The notes beneath the pieces were generated by a model. That model was given only the letters and a program-made list of their open reading frames with translations. It did no database searches and had not been told where the DNA came from. Shown here one piece after another: positions 24,107 through 33,720 of a stretch of 64,000 nucleotides of DNA. The stretch lies in the NCBI GenBank assembly GCA_023426125.1, contig JAFABI010000103.1:186001-250000 (forward strand), in the 5' to 3' direction. The position numbers and the translations under genes were made by a program. Within the stretch, counting starts at the first letter, position 1; each line of letters begins with the position of its first letter. The DNA comes from Bacillota bacterium (lineage in GTDB: Bacteria > Bacillota > Clostridia > Acetivibrionales > DTU013).

Positions 24107-25120
24107 CTATCCCCGCTGTTTAAGCGGCTTTTCGGGTGCAAAGAGCGCAAACAGTCCTCCGAACAGGATGGACGAATAATATGTCAGCAGCCGGAAGAGC
24201 AGGATTGCAGGAATGATGTAGCCCTGCCGGAAAAACATGCCGTAAAAAAGATAGCTTAAGCCTTCCACCCCGCCTGTAGCTCCCGGAGAAGGCACCAGGA
24301 GGGATATGAGAATGATCATGGATTGGGCTGCAATCATATCCAGCGCATTGATGCTGTTGGTTTCCACTGCAAGGTGGATGAAAAAAGGTATGGAAAAATA
24401 GAAGGTAAACTGGAAAAATTGATAGAGAATGAGTTTGATTACAATTCCCGGGTTGGCCTTGATCATTGCCGCGCCTTCGCTAAAGCTTTCCAGCTCGCTT
24501 TCCGTCTTTGTCTGCCAGAGATCGGCTTTTTTAAACTTCATTCTTCTCAGAAACTTAAAAACGAAAAGCAGTACCTTTTTAGCGACAGCCTTCTTATAAA
24601 TGAACAAAGCGTAAAAAAGCAGGAAGGCGATGTTGATCAACAGCCCCAAAGCATAAAGGTAATAAAAGTGCATAATACGGTTAGCAAACAGCGGACCTCG
24701 AAGGGCAAATGCCATAAGGGAGTACGGGACGATGATCAACTGGTGCAAAAAAGTCTTGATGATGATGATTGACACCGCATGCCCCGGCTTCACCCCGTCC
24801 TTGGCCATGACATATGCCTGGACCGGCTGGCCTGCCCCGGATAACGGCGTGATGGCATTGAAAAACTGCCCAATCATTGTCACCCTTACCGTATCCTTTA
24901 AAGGCTGGTGCTCCAGCAGGCCGCCGGCGATGATATGCAAAATTGACGCGTCAAGGACCCAGTACAGGACCATGCAGCCAAAGGCTGCAGCGATCCAATA
25001 CAGGCGGGCTCTGGAAAACATGTTTGCCATTTCTTCCAGCCCGTTTGTAAAAAATATCAACGCGATCAATATGATGGCTGAAGATAAAACAACAAGGAGC
25101 TTAAATATTTTTCTCTTCAT
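24107..25120 (-). CDS. Flippase-like membrane protein (LPG synthase transmembrane family)
   Basis: A 337-residue protein with about seven to eight hydrophobic helices and the UPF0104/YbhN-AglD pattern, including TPLSGAGQPVQAYVM and SPGATGGVEGLSYLF. Relatives form the membrane part of lysylphosphatidylglycerol synthases (MprF); this protein lacks the C-terminal aminoacyl-transferase domain, so a lipid-translocating role is only suggested by family. It converges on the ABC exporter genes with 34 bases between stops. Confidence 0.8.
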   Translation of the reverse strand: MKRKIFKLLVVLSSAIILIALIFFTNGLEEMANMFSRARLYWIAAAFGCMVLYWVLDASILHIIAGGLLEHQPLKDTVRVTMIGQFFNAITPLSGAGQPVQAYVMAKDGVKPGHAVSIIIIKTFLHQLIIVPYSLMAFALRGPLFANRIMHFYYLYALGLLINIAFLLFYALFIYKKAVAKKVLLFVFKFLRRMKFKKADLWQTKTESELESFSEGAAMIKANPGIVIKLILYQFFQFTFYFSIPFFIHLAVETNSINALDMIAAQSMIILISLLVPSPGATGGVEGLSYLFYGMFFRQGYIIPAILLFRLLTYYSSILFGGLFALFAPEKPLKQRG

Positions 25121-25161
25121 TCTATCCGCTAATTTATCCTTTACCTTTTAATTTATACCTT

Positions 25162-25575
25162 TCATTCGGGCTGGAGAGCCTTGTCGTCAACGATCTCAAT
25201 TTTGGCGGTATCCTTGCCGACGCTTACCCCCAGAACGTTAATATTTACCGCCGTAACAACCATCCCGGTCATGTTCTCCACCGACGAACGCACTACCTGC
25301 TGAATCTGCCTGGAGACCTCATGTATTTTGCAGCCATACTGCATGATCAGGGACATTTCAATGTCCACTTCCTCTTCCTTCGTCTCCACCTTTATGCCTT
25401 TCCCAAAGCTTTTCCTTCCGAAAACGCCGGCGATTCCATCCTTCAGGCCGCCGCTCATGGCGGCAAGGTTTTCAACCTCGGATGCCGCAATCCCTGCGAT
25501 GGTAGCGATCACCTCATCGGAAATCCTGATTTTGTCTTCCCTGTCTTGAGTTTTTACCAATTCTGTCATATTCAT
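25162..25575 (-). CDS. Asp23/Gls24 family envelope stress protein
   Basis: A 137-residue soluble Asp23-domain protein. It has IRISDEVIATIAGIAASEV at the N-terminus, a glycine-rich loop, then VDIEMSLIMQYGCKIHEV and VQQVVRSSVENMTG-type segments. Family members associate with the membrane through partners and respond to alkaline or envelope stress. It lies upstream of the flippase-like gene on the same strand with a 41-base gap, so cotranscription is likely. Confidence 0.9.
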   Translation of the reverse strand: MNMTELVKTQDREDKIRISDEVIATIAGIAASEVENLAAMSGGLKDGIAGVFGRKSFGKGIKVETKEEEVDIEMSLIMQYGCKIHEVSRQIQQVVRSSVENMTGMVVTAVNINVLGVSVGKDTAKIEIVDDKALQPE

Positions 25576-25603
25576 GCCTCCTATGTATTATGATATTTTA
25601 TTT

Positions 25604-25647
25604 GCCGCAAGGTCGCCATGTCGCCAGGGCTCCTCGCGGTGACACCC
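25604..25647. repeat. Partial TCATTGCGAG-type repeat
   Basis: The segment GTCGCCAGGGCTCCTCGCGG followed by TGACA matches the right arm of the copy at 60920-61020 (GTCGCAGGGCTCCTCGCAAT then GACA). A duplicated GGTCGCCATGTCGCC precedes it. The left arm is absent. Confidence 0.6.
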
Positions 25648-25721
25648 ATAAAGCATATATTCCCATTTAATAACCGCCGCTACCCTTTTTCTTACTTAAG
25701 TGTGACATTCTGCAGCAATCT

Positions 25722-27113
25722 TTAAAAGTCAGCAGACCTGGGAGTCCTGGGGAACGGTATGACGTCCCTGATATTGGTCATCCCTGTCATATACATGATC
25801 GCCCTTTCAAACCCCAGTCCATACCCGGCGTGCTTTGCGCTTCCGTATCTCCTGAGGTCCAGGTACCACCAGTAATCCTCCGCTTTAAGTCCCATGGCTT
25901 CCATCCTTTTTTCCAGAAGCTCCAGCCTTTCCTCCCTCTGGCTGCCGCCGATGATCTCCCCGACGCCCGGAACCAGCAGATCCATTGCCGCTACGGTCTT
26001 GTCGTCGCCATTCATCCGCATGTAAAAAGCCTTGATATCCTTTGGATAATCCGTTACAAATACCGGCTTCTTGAATATTTTCTCCGTCAGGAACCGCTCA
26101 TGCTCCGTCTGCAAATCGCTCCCCCATTTGACCGGGTATTCGAAAGCCGCATTCTCTTTTTCCAGAAGCGCAACAGCCTCCGTGTAGGTAATATGCCCAA
26201 AATCGGAATTCAGCACATGGCTGAGCCTTTCCAGCAGCGTGTTGTCCACAAAGCTATTGAAAAATTCCATTTCCTCCGGCAGGTTTTCAAGGCAATACCC
26301 GATGAGATACTTCATCATTTCCTCCGCCAGCATCATGTCGTCGCCCAGATCGGCAAAGGCGATTTCCGGCTCAAGCATCCAGAACTCGGAAGCATGCCTG
26401 GCGGTATTGGAATTTTCCGCCCGGAAGGTCGGCCCGAAGGTGTATACATTTCCAAAGGCCAGGCAATAGCTTTCACCTGCCAGCTGACCGCTGACCGTAA
26501 GGCTGGTCTGCCTGCCGAAGAAATCGCAGGAAAAGTCGATATCCCCTTTTTCATCCCTGTTCAGCCGGTTTAAGTCCATGGTGGTCACACGGAACATTTC
26601 ACCGGCGCCCTCGCAGTCGCTGCCGGTGATGATGGGCGTGTGAACATAGACAAAGCCCTTTTCCTGAAAAAATCTGTGCACAGCGTAAGCCAGCGCCGAT
26701 CTCAGCCTGAAAACAGCGGAAAAGGTATTGGTGCGGGGTCTTAAATGAGCAATGGTACGAAGATACTCAAAGGAATGCCTCTTTTTCTGGAGCGGGTATT
26801 CCGGGGAACAGCTGCCTTCGATAGCAATGCGCGCAGCTTTAAGCTCAAAAGGCTGTTTTGCACCGGGAGTCTCCACCAGCTCTCCGGAAACCCTGACGGA
26901 GGATCCCGCGGGAAGCCTGGCCACATCCTTGAAATTATCGACTTTACCCTCTTCAAATACTACCTGGAGATTCCTGAAAAAGGAGCCGTCGTTGATTTCA
27001 AGGAATCCAAAGGTCTTTGAATCACGGACTGTCCTTACCCATCCGTTCAATTCCAGCTGTTTTCCGAAATAGCCCTGCGGCTGCCTGTATACTTGCTTTA
27101 TTACTGCTTTCAT
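25722..27113 (-). CDS. asnS: Asparaginyl-tRNA synthetase
   Basis: A 463-residue class IIb synthetase with an N-terminal OB-fold anticodon-binding domain (about 15-100) and a catalytic domain. Motif 2 contains FRAENSNTARHASEFWMLEPE-type residues and motif 3 contains GYGLGFERAIMYMTGM and RDVIPFPR. It charges tRNA-Asn with asparagine, so the organism can make Asn-tRNA directly. The start at 27113 (MKAVIKQVY) has GGAGGG at good spacing; the longer frame to 27134 would include the ribosome site. I find no T-box element in the leader. Confidence 0.96.
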   Translation of the reverse strand: MKAVIKQVYRQPQGYFGKQLELNGWVRTVRDSKTFGFLEINDGSFFRNLQVVFEEGKVDNFKDVARLPAGSSVRVSGELVETPGAKQPFELKAARIAIEGSCSPEYPLQKKRHSFEYLRTIAHLRPRTNTFSAVFRLRSALAYAVHRFFQEKGFVYVHTPIITGSDCEGAGEMFRVTTMDLNRLNRDEKGDIDFSCDFFGRQTSLTVSGQLAGESYCLAFGNVYTFGPTFRAENSNTARHASEFWMLEPEIAFADLGDDMMLAEEMMKYLIGYCLENLPEEMEFFNSFVDNTLLERLSHVLNSDFGHITYTEAVALLEKENAAFEYPVKWGSDLQTEHERFLTEKIFKKPVFVTDYPKDIKAFYMRMNGDDKTVAAMDLLVPGVGEIIGGSQREERLELLEKRMEAMGLKAEDYWWYLDLRRYGSAKHAGYGLGFERAIMYMTGMTNIRDVIPFPRTPRSADF

Positions 27114-27163
27114 ATGTATATATCCCTCCGGCAAATCATAAATGGATTAACCACTCTATGAAA

Positions 27164-27193
27164 ATTATAACATTTAATATGTATTAATTCCAA
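27164..27193 (-). promoter_or_regulatory. Promoter of asnS
   Basis: Minus strand: TTGGAA (27188-27193), an 18-base spacer and perfect TATAAT (27164-27169), about 50 bases before the asnS ATG. Confidence 0.65.
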
Positions 27194-27268
27194 TTATAAT
27201 TCCCTATATTCGTTTTATACGGTAGGAATAGACAAAAGTCTGCAAATTAATTTTAGGCAGATTTGGAA

Positions 27269-27297
27269 TTGTATTATAGCCGGGTTAATGGTAGAAT
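27269..27297 (+). promoter_or_regulatory. Probable promoter of the metallophosphoesterase gene
   Basis: TTGTAT (27269-27274), a 17-base spacer and TAGAAT (27292-27297), about 90 bases before the ATG at 27386. Confidence 0.45.
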
Positions 27298-27385
27298 AAA
27301 ATGTAAATTGCATTCGTAGCGGCAATGATCGTAGACGACTTCCGGTTCTTTATGTTCCGGAATACTATATAAACGGGAAGATGCC

Positions 27386-27979
27386 ATGAAAATACTGCTG
27401 GTTTCAGACAAGGAAGAACCTTACATATGGGATTATTTCGACAGGGACCGTTTCGCTGATGTGGAGCTGATCTTATCCTGCGGAGATTTGAAGGCAGAAT
27501 ACCTTTCATTTCTTGTAACCATGATCCAGGCCCCCTTATTGTATGTCCCGGGCAACCACAACTCCGACTATGTCAAAAATCCGCCGGAGGGCTGTGTTTC
27601 CGTGGACGGTGAGCTTGTGACCTATAAAGGCCTCCGGATTGTAGGCTTTGGAGGCAGCTATTGCTACAATAACAAGGTTTTTCAATTTACTGAGGAGCAA
27701 ATGAGAAAAAAAGTCAACAAGCTCAAGTTGAAATTATGGCGGAGCAAGGGTTTTGACATCCTTTTGACCCATGCTCCGGCTTTTGGCCTGGGAGACGGCA
27801 CCGACCTGTGCCACCGGGGCTTTGAGAGCTTCAACATGCTCCTGGACAAATATTCCCCCCGCTATTTCATCCACGGCCACCAGCATTTGAATTACAGGAA
27901 CAACCAGCCCCGGACCATGCAATACAATGATACGCAGATTATAAACGCCTACGGGTATTACTTGCTGGATTACAAGTGA
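27386..27979 (+). CDS. Metallophosphoesterase family protein
   Basis: A 197-residue calcineurin-like phosphoesterase with the metal motifs in order: an N-terminal Asp in VSDKEEP, SCGDLK (about 36-41), PGNHN (about 56-60), LLTHAP (about 131-136) and HGHQH (about 165-169). The substrate is unknown; small members act on cyclic nucleotides, phosphodiesters or phosphoproteins. The first motif departs from the usual DxH (Asp-Lys-Glu instead), which could change metal affinity. It is a single gene with a GGGAAG ribosome site. Confidence 0.85.
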   Translation: MKILLVSDKEEPYIWDYFDRDRFADVELILSCGDLKAEYLSFLVTMIQAPLLYVPGNHNSDYVKNPPEGCVSVDGELVTYKGLRIVGFGGSYCYNNKVFQFTEEQMRKKVNKLKLKLWRSKGFDILLTHAPAFGLGDGTDLCHRGFESFNMLLDKYSPRYFIHGHQHLNYRNNQPRTMQYNDTQIINAYGYYLLDYK

Positions 27980-28111
27980 TCCTGCGCCCTTGTGAAATAT
28001 GGCCCGATATGATACGATAATCATAGAATAGCAAATTCAACCATAAGAATTTAGCTTTATTGTCTTTAGTCTACACACTACCCTGTTGTTTACTCAAAAA
28101 GGAGCATTCAT

Positions 28112-29704
28112 GTGTATAAGGTGTTAATTGCAGAGGACGAATTGTTCGTGCGCTTAGGAATCAAGAACAGTATCGATTGGGGACAATTCAATATGCAGGT
28201 CATAGGTGACGTGGAAAATGGCAGGACAGCCTGGGAAAATATCCAGAAATACTCACCGGACGTTATAATAACAGATATCCTGATGCCCGTTATGGATGGC
28301 CAGCAGTTGATTGAAAAGATCCAAAGCCTGTCCTATGACCCCTACATTATCGTTATCACCTGCCTGCAGGATTTTAATCTGGTCACAAAGCTGCTGTCCC
28401 ACGGCATACGGGATTATCTGCTTAAAGCCACAATGACGGAGGAGGACATTGGAAAATGCCTGAAGAAAGCACAGCTGTCCTTTGAGAAAGAGACAAGCCG
28501 CCGGGAAACCGGCAATATACGCTTTATCCATCAAAGCGATCAGTGTAACCAGGCAATGACCTCCTATTTTCAAGGGAAGGCGTCCTTGGAAGAAACCGTT
28601 GGAGTTTTGGCCTCCAACCATGTCCAAATGGGCAAAGGCCCTCTTGTCATGGCCCTTTGCCCCATTGAAGCCGTCTATGATTATCAGGAAAACAGCATAT
28701 CGGTCCCCTCCGAAAATATATACCGGAACCTGTATGACCTCCTGCAGAACCGTTCATACAGGGGGTATGCCCATTATTCCTTCTACCTTGAAGAAAAGCA
28801 TTTTATCATCGTGCTATGCTGCAAGCCGGACCGCTCCCTTGAAGAAGAAAAGGCGGCATCCCTGGATTGCTTCCGGACGATTCACGATGACATCCAGGAT
28901 TTGCTGCATATCCAGGTGTCCTTTTTGCTGTGTCTGGCGGAGAACGGGCTGCCGGGGCTGAAGGAGAGCTTCCGGCAAAGCCTGGAGGCGCTGGACAGGC
29001 ATTATCTGGACGGCATGAATTCAGTGGTTTGCTGCTGGGAGGACAATGCCGCGCCAAAAATCGATGCGGCCTGTCAGCAGCTGGATCTGCACCGCGAATG
29101 GATCGGCCGGTGCCTCGGCAAGCCTGCCGCGGAACAGTACCATAAGCTTGTGGATGATTTCCGGCGCAATGCAGCAAAGTCCAGGGAGGAAATGATCTAT
29201 TCCCTGATGGCGGTATCGCATTTTATTTGCTCCTATTTTAAGGAACATATGGATGGCGGGAAAAAGCAATGTGATAAGCTGTTGGTGAGGTACCCTTATC
29301 TTGCCGAAGGCGTTTCAGCCCTTTCCGGCCTGCTTAAAAGCTGTGAACAGTATTACTTGCAGCACCAAAAAGCATACCACCGCAAGGAGGTGGAGAAAGC
29401 CCTTCAGATCATCCATCAACGTTTGGAGGATCCGGGGCTTTCTCTGCGCTACATCTGCCATCAGGTGGGGCTGAGCGAGGCATACTTTTCCACGCTGTTC
29501 CACCAGGAAATGGAGATGCCCTTCACAAAATACCTTGTCAGCGCCCGTATCGAGCGTGCCAAATACCTGTTGGGGCACACCGGCTGTAAAATATACGATA
29601 TCGCCATACAAGCCGGCTTTAGGGACGACGCTTATTTTTCCCGCGTCTTCAAGAAGGCCACCGGGATATCCCCCAGCGAATGGAGGTCCCTATGGTTCCT
29701 GTAA
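28112..29704 (+). CDS. YesN-type response regulator with AraC output domain
   Basis: A 530-residue two-component regulator: receiver domain (about 1-120) with phospho-acceptor Asp55 in TDILMP, a long linker, and a C-terminal AraC double helix-turn-helix (about 425-525; LRYICHQVGLSEAYFS and IYDIAIQAGFRDDAYFSRVFK). It starts with GTG behind AAAAGGAG. It overlaps the downstream histidine kinase gene, forming a YesM/YesN-type pair, which in Bacillota usually controls a neighbouring sugar ABC locus. The likely target is locus A (31.8-38.8 kb). Confidence 0.9.
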   Translation: MYKVLIAEDELFVRLGIKNSIDWGQFNMQVIGDVENGRTAWENIQKYSPDVIITDILMPVMDGQQLIEKIQSLSYDPYIIVITCLQDFNLVTKLLSHGIRDYLLKATMTEEDIGKCLKKAQLSFEKETSRRETGNIRFIHQSDQCNQAMTSYFQGKASLEETVGVLASNHVQMGKGPLVMALCPIEAVYDYQENSISVPSENIYRNLYDLLQNRSYRGYAHYSFYLEEKHFIIVLCCKPDRSLEEEKAASLDCFRTIHDDIQDLLHIQVSFLLCLAENGLPGLKESFRQSLEALDRHYLDGMNSVVCCWEDNAAPKIDAACQQLDLHREWIGRCLGKPAAEQYHKLVDDFRRNAAKSREEMIYSLMAVSHFICSYFKEHMDGGKKQCDKLLVRYPYLAEGVSALSGLLKSCEQYYLQHQKAYHRKEVEKALQIIHQRLEDPGLSLRYICHQVGLSEAYFSTLFHQEMEMPFTKYLVSARIERAKYLLGHTGCKIYDIAIQAGFRDDAYFSRVFKKATGISPSEWRSLWFL

Positions 29705-31554
29705 TCAAGCGCCCAAAAAGCTTACGGCGGACCTTCGCTCTGTCCATCCTTGCCGTTCATCTCGCCGTTCTTGCGGCAACATTGGTCATAAGCTTTACAT
29801 TGCTGTTCTTTCAATCCCAAAACCAGGCTCTGGATGAGGGCTTAAGAAATGTGGAATACATGGGCTCCCAGATGGACAACCTGGTTTCCAACCTTGCAGA
29901 TATCCGCCGCCTGTTGCTGCAGGACCAGAATGTGAAGGAGTACCTGGCGGTTGGGAGGTCGACGGATGTGGAGGATGTCACCCGCTGCATCAACGTCAGC
30001 CAGCGCCTGTCACAAATCATCCAGTCCTATAACCGCATTGACTCTATCACACTGTTCCAATGGAGCGGCGCCATAATGAATGTCAGCCGTTCACGGGTTT
30101 CCCAGAACAACTCCTCCGTGGAAGCACTCCCCATCCAGGACACGCCGCAATATAAGAAAATCACCGGCGCTTCCTCCCTGACCTGGGGCGGTTGCTATCT
30201 GCAAAGTGAAATGGCTCCCGTCGCCTATGCAACGGGAAAACAGGAAAAGGTCGTTGCCATGCTGATGCTTCTGCCGGATATATGGAATCCGGAGCATATC
30301 TCTGTGGTCTCCATAAACATACCCCTCAGCTATTTTGATTTTCTTTACTCCAGGAATGCCAACAACGGTTCCAATGTTTATTTGATCAGTGAAAAAGGGG
30401 AGTGCCTGCTGAGTGTGCCCGCAGGCAATTTGCAGAACCAGGCAGACTATGGGCAACAGATCCTGGCGCAGGGGACAAGCGCCGGGAGCTTTACCGGACA
30501 CAGCGGAAATACCCGGTCCAAGGTCATCTACAGGCTGGATGAGCGAACCGGCTGGTATCTTGCGGAAGAAATCCCCTATCCCATCTTTCTGCGCAATATG
30601 CAACTGCTGCAAACAACCACCGGCTTGACCTTCACCATATCCATTTTTGTCGCGGTGCTTATCAGTTATTATGTATCCTGGAAGCTCTTCGGGTCTTTCG
30701 GCAAAATGACCCACTTGATGTCCGAAATAGGGAAGGGCGATTTGTACAAGCGTCTGCCGGCCATGGAGTATCAAGAGCTGGACACTCTGGCTTTGAAATT
30801 CAACTCCATGATGGAAGAGATACAGAAGCTGATACGGAAAAACCAGGCATATGAGCGAGAAAAGCGGAAACTGGAAATCGAGACACTGCAAGCGCAGATC
30901 AACCCTCACTTTCTTTACAATTCACTGGCAACCATCCGCTGGATGGCCTCCATGGCGCGGGCCAGCAATGTCTGCCAGGCCCTTCTGGCACTGAACAACG
31001 CTTTGCAGCCGGTCTTTTCCCAAACCGACATCCTGTGGGACCTCTCCAGTGAAGAAAAGTTTGTCCAGAACTTCGTGGATATCATGAAATTCCGTTTTGG
31101 CGAGAATATCCACTATGCCAGCCATCTCCCTCAAGAGCTTGAAAAGGTGCGGATCCTCCGCTTCCTGCTTCAACCTGTGGTTGAAAATGCCATCATTCAC
31201 GGATTGCGGGGAAAACCGGACAGCACGATCGAAATTGACGTGGAGCAGGCGGACGGGACGCTTAAAATCCACATTTCCGACAATGGCTGCGGCATTGCCC
31301 CCGACGCATTGGAGCAATTGAACCGTTCACTGGCCGATACCAGCCGTCCGGACACCGAAAAAAAAGGCCACGGCTTTGGCCTTTACAGCATCAACCGGCG
31401 CATCAGGCTTCATTATGGCGAAGGATACGGCCTTGGGATACTGTCAGCCGCAGATAAAGGCACCACCGTCACCATTTGTATCCCCGTGGTGGAAGCATCT
31501 GAACCGGAGCTGCCTGCCCAGGGGCCTGACGCTCTGGAACCCGGAAGACCGTGA
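29692..31554 (+). CDS. YesM-type membrane sensor histidine kinase
   Basis: A 620-residue kinase: membrane helix (about 15-40), extracellular sensor domain (about 45-285), second helix (about 300-320), HAMP, then a His-kinase domain with NPHFLYNSLATIRW (His406) and ATPase motifs NAIIHGLRGK, DNGCGI and GFGLYSINRRI. It would sense an extracellular ligand, perhaps through the binding protein of locus A, and phosphorylate the YesN-type partner. I chose the ATG at 29692 because GGAGG precedes it; an ATG 12 bases upstream is possible. Its 5' end overlaps the regulator gene by 13 bases. Confidence 0.9.
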   Translation: MVPVIKRPKSLRRTFALSILAVHLAVLAATLVISFTLLFFQSQNQALDEGLRNVEYMGSQMDNLVSNLADIRRLLLQDQNVKEYLAVGRSTDVEDVTRCINVSQRLSQIIQSYNRIDSITLFQWSGAIMNVSRSRVSQNNSSVEALPIQDTPQYKKITGASSLTWGGCYLQSEMAPVAYATGKQEKVVAMLMLLPDIWNPEHISVVSINIPLSYFDFLYSRNANNGSNVYLISEKGECLLSVPAGNLQNQADYGQQILAQGTSAGSFTGHSGNTRSKVIYRLDERTGWYLAEEIPYPIFLRNMQLLQTTTGLTFTISIFVAVLISYYVSWKLFGSFGKMTHLMSEIGKGDLYKRLPAMEYQELDTLALKFNSMMEEIQKLIRKNQAYEREKRKLEIETLQAQINPHFLYNSLATIRWMASMARASNVCQALLALNNALQPVFSQTDILWDLSSEEKFVQNFVDIMKFRFGENIHYASHLPQELEKVRILRFLLQPVVENAIIHGLRGKPDSTIEIDVEQADGTLKIHISDNGCGIAPDALEQLNRSLADTSRPDTEKKGHGFGLYSINRRIRLHYGEGYGLGILSAADKGTTVTICIPVVEASEPELPAQGPDALEPGRP

Positions 31555-31630
31555 CATGATAAAGGGCAGACCTTCATACTTTCCTACCAATGCCCCTGCC
31601 ACCGAGTGGCACACCTGCAGCTGAAAAAGT

Positions 31631-31706
31631 GTAGGGGCGCGCATTGCGCGTCCGCAAATGCAATCTGTGATAAACAGCTACCCGGACGGCCAATGTCCGC
31701 CCCTAC
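31631..31706. repeat. GTAGGGGCG inverted repeat
   Basis: GTAGGGGCGCGCATTGCGCG and its imperfect complement ending GTCCGCCCCTAC flank a short spacer. A half copy (AGGGGCGCGCATTACGCG) occurs at 60885-60910. Repeats beginning GTAGGGGCG are familiar from many clostridial intergenic regions. Confidence 0.7.
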
Positions 31707-31765
31707 ATTGTATGCCTTACGGCCGGATGGCTCCATGCATCAAGCTTTTTCATGCCAACTAACTA

Positions 31766-31794
31766 AAAGGGAACGGCGTAAAACCGTCCCCTTT
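31766..31794. terminator. Bidirectional terminator between the yesM-like gene and locus A
   Basis: An 11-bp stem AAAGGGAACGG/CCGTCCCCTTT with one mismatch and a 7-base loop, followed by GTTTT on the plus strand and TTTT on the minus strand. It lies between two convergent operons. Confidence 0.75.
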
Positions 31795-31838
31795 GTTTTA
31801 TATGCCCTTCGGCCTAAAAGTATTGTGGTTGGCTTTTT

Positions 31839-33587
31839 TTAACGAACAGAGTCCAGGAAAGCCTTGATGGTCTTTTCCTGATCCTTCCACCATGCGATGG
31901 ATGTTTGTATATCCGCTGCCTGAAAGGCTTCCAGTGTTTTCGCCTGTACTTTGTCAAATTCCGCCTGGCTCTTCGCCAGCACCAACTGGGGAACAGCCTT
32001 GTTCATAATATCCAGGCAACGGGCGTCGATCCTGGCGATGTTCTGTGGAGTGGATGGCAATAACGTCAACAGATCCCAATTCATGTCCTCCTTGTCATAG
32101 GCCTTCCCTTCCTCGATAAGCTTGAGGGCGGCCTGTGATGGCACCTGTACGTCATAGTGCTGAGAGAAGTCTTTTGCCGCCGGCGTCAGAGTCAGCGCCC
32201 AAATCGCAGGATCCTGCCACAAATCCGCGTTTTTACCATCCTCGCACACTGTAGAACCGGCTACGCCAAAGGTTTGCGTCCAGAGGCCATTGGTTTTTAC
32301 AGTGGCCTCATCCCCACCCTTGTTCCGGATCGCAATGGCCTCGTCCTTTATTTTCGGTGTTGAGTCAACCTTTTCCCAGATGTTCCCTTCCTTCCCCATA
32401 TAACCCATGCGGGTGCCTTCCGGGGTATTGACATAGTCGATCAATTTCATAACCCCTTCGACATTCTTGGTTTTACTGTTGACGGCGTGATAGAAGGGCC
32501 ATCCGATTTTTCCCTGCTGGTTGCCCCAGTTGTACTGCCCTTCCACGGGGATCACCATGTATTCCGCCAGCGTATTGGGGTCTTTGGCCATTTCGTTGGC
32601 GCGTAGCTGACCGCCGTTCCAGGTGCAGTTGGTGGAGACCAACTGGCCGTTTGATGCCTTGGCATTCAGGTCGTCACCTTTCATTGTCAGGGAATCCGGA
32701 TCAAAAACCCCCAGCTGGTTTGCCTTGTAGTAATACCGGATGTCGCGCCATACCGGTGAATCCAGGTCGGTGTAATTATTGACGACGACATTGGCATTGT
32801 CACGGATATCCAGTGCATAGGAGTCGGTGATGTTCTGATAGCCGAACATGCAGCCCCGGATCCACCATCCCCATAAGGTGCCGTCGGAATGGGTCGCAAC
32901 TCCGTAGACCTTTCTCCCTTCTGCTGTGGTTGGATGTTTTTCTACCGCTTGTTTCACCACTTTAAGGAAATCATCTTCCGTTTTCACCTCCGGATACCCC
33001 AGCTCATTGTAATAATCCCAACGGATGGTCATGCCGTTCCACCAGGCAGACCCCACCAAATCCTTTCCCACATGGGGCGTCCAGAAGTAAAGCTTCCCAT
33101 CATCGTTTTTGGAATAGTATTTTCGCATGGCAGCGATACGGACATTGCTGACGGAAGTCAGATGCGGCGCCAGTTCCAGATAATCGTCCATTGCCAGGAC
33201 ATGGTTGCCGTTCAGCAGCGCAGGGACATACTCCCTTTGCACGGTGAACATATCGGGCAGGTCGTTGCTTGCCAGGGCCAGCTCGAAGGACTGATTATCT
33301 GCCCAACCCTTGAATTCCAGGTTGACCCCCACCTTCTCGCGGACAGCTTCCTGAAAATCCTTGAAAACATCTGTCGGCCATGTTTTGCTTCCGGGCTCAT
33401 AGCTGCCGTTGTTTGTAAATCCCCAGACGATGTCCGGCAGCTCTTCCGGCGGTGTGGAGCTATTCAGCTCCGTACCATTGGCTGTCGTGCCGCCCTTCGA
33501 GGTATCCTTTTCAGCGCCGCCTCCACAAGCAGCCACGCTCAGGGCCACCAGCAGGGCTAACAGGATACATCCCCACTTCTTCATCAT
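31839..33587 (-). CDS. Sugar ABC transporter substrate-binding lipoprotein, locus A
   Basis: A 582-residue exported lipoprotein with a signal peptide and lipobox VAAC (Cys21) followed by Gly-Gly-Gly. The size and fold pattern suit the large LplA-type binding proteins that serve oligosaccharide importers. It is the last gene of locus A (GH106-like hydrolase, LplB-type permease, LplC-type permease, binding protein). The start at 33587 puts AAAGGAG at 7 bases; an upstream ATG at 33593 is too close to it. The substrate is probably a rhamnose-containing oligosaccharide, inferred only from the hydrolase. Confidence 0.9.
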   Translation of the reverse strand: MMKKWGCILLALLVALSVAACGGGAEKDTSKGGTTANGTELNSSTPPEELPDIVWGFTNNGSYEPGSKTWPTDVFKDFQEAVREKVGVNLEFKGWADNQSFELALASNDLPDMFTVQREYVPALLNGNHVLAMDDYLELAPHLTSVSNVRIAAMRKYYSKNDDGKLYFWTPHVGKDLVGSAWWNGMTIRWDYYNELGYPEVKTEDDFLKVVKQAVEKHPTTAEGRKVYGVATHSDGTLWGWWIRGCMFGYQNITDSYALDIRDNANVVVNNYTDLDSPVWRDIRYYYKANQLGVFDPDSLTMKGDDLNAKASNGQLVSTNCTWNGGQLRANEMAKDPNTLAEYMVIPVEGQYNWGNQQGKIGWPFYHAVNSKTKNVEGVMKLIDYVNTPEGTRMGYMGKEGNIWEKVDSTPKIKDEAIAIRNKGGDEATVKTNGLWTQTFGVAGSTVCEDGKNADLWQDPAIWALTLTPAAKDFSQHYDVQVPSQAALKLIEEGKAYDKEDMNWDLLTLLPSTPQNIARIDARCLDIMNKAVPQLVLAKSQAEFDKVQAKTLEAFQAADIQTSIAWWKDQEKTIKAFLDSVR

Positions 33588-33720
33588 AATCATTCTCCTT
33601 TACATATTTATTTTTCCAATCTATTAGAATTTTAATAGATCCAAAGCCACTTCCACCATGGATTCCCACGTGTCCACGCCCTCAAACCACCTATCCGTGA
33701 AATCGCAGCATACCGCGCCC

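Noticed and set aside
27114..27385. Possible T-box leader of asnS
   Set aside because: The promoter lies about 50 bases before the ATG and there is no conserved T-box sequence or terminator helix.
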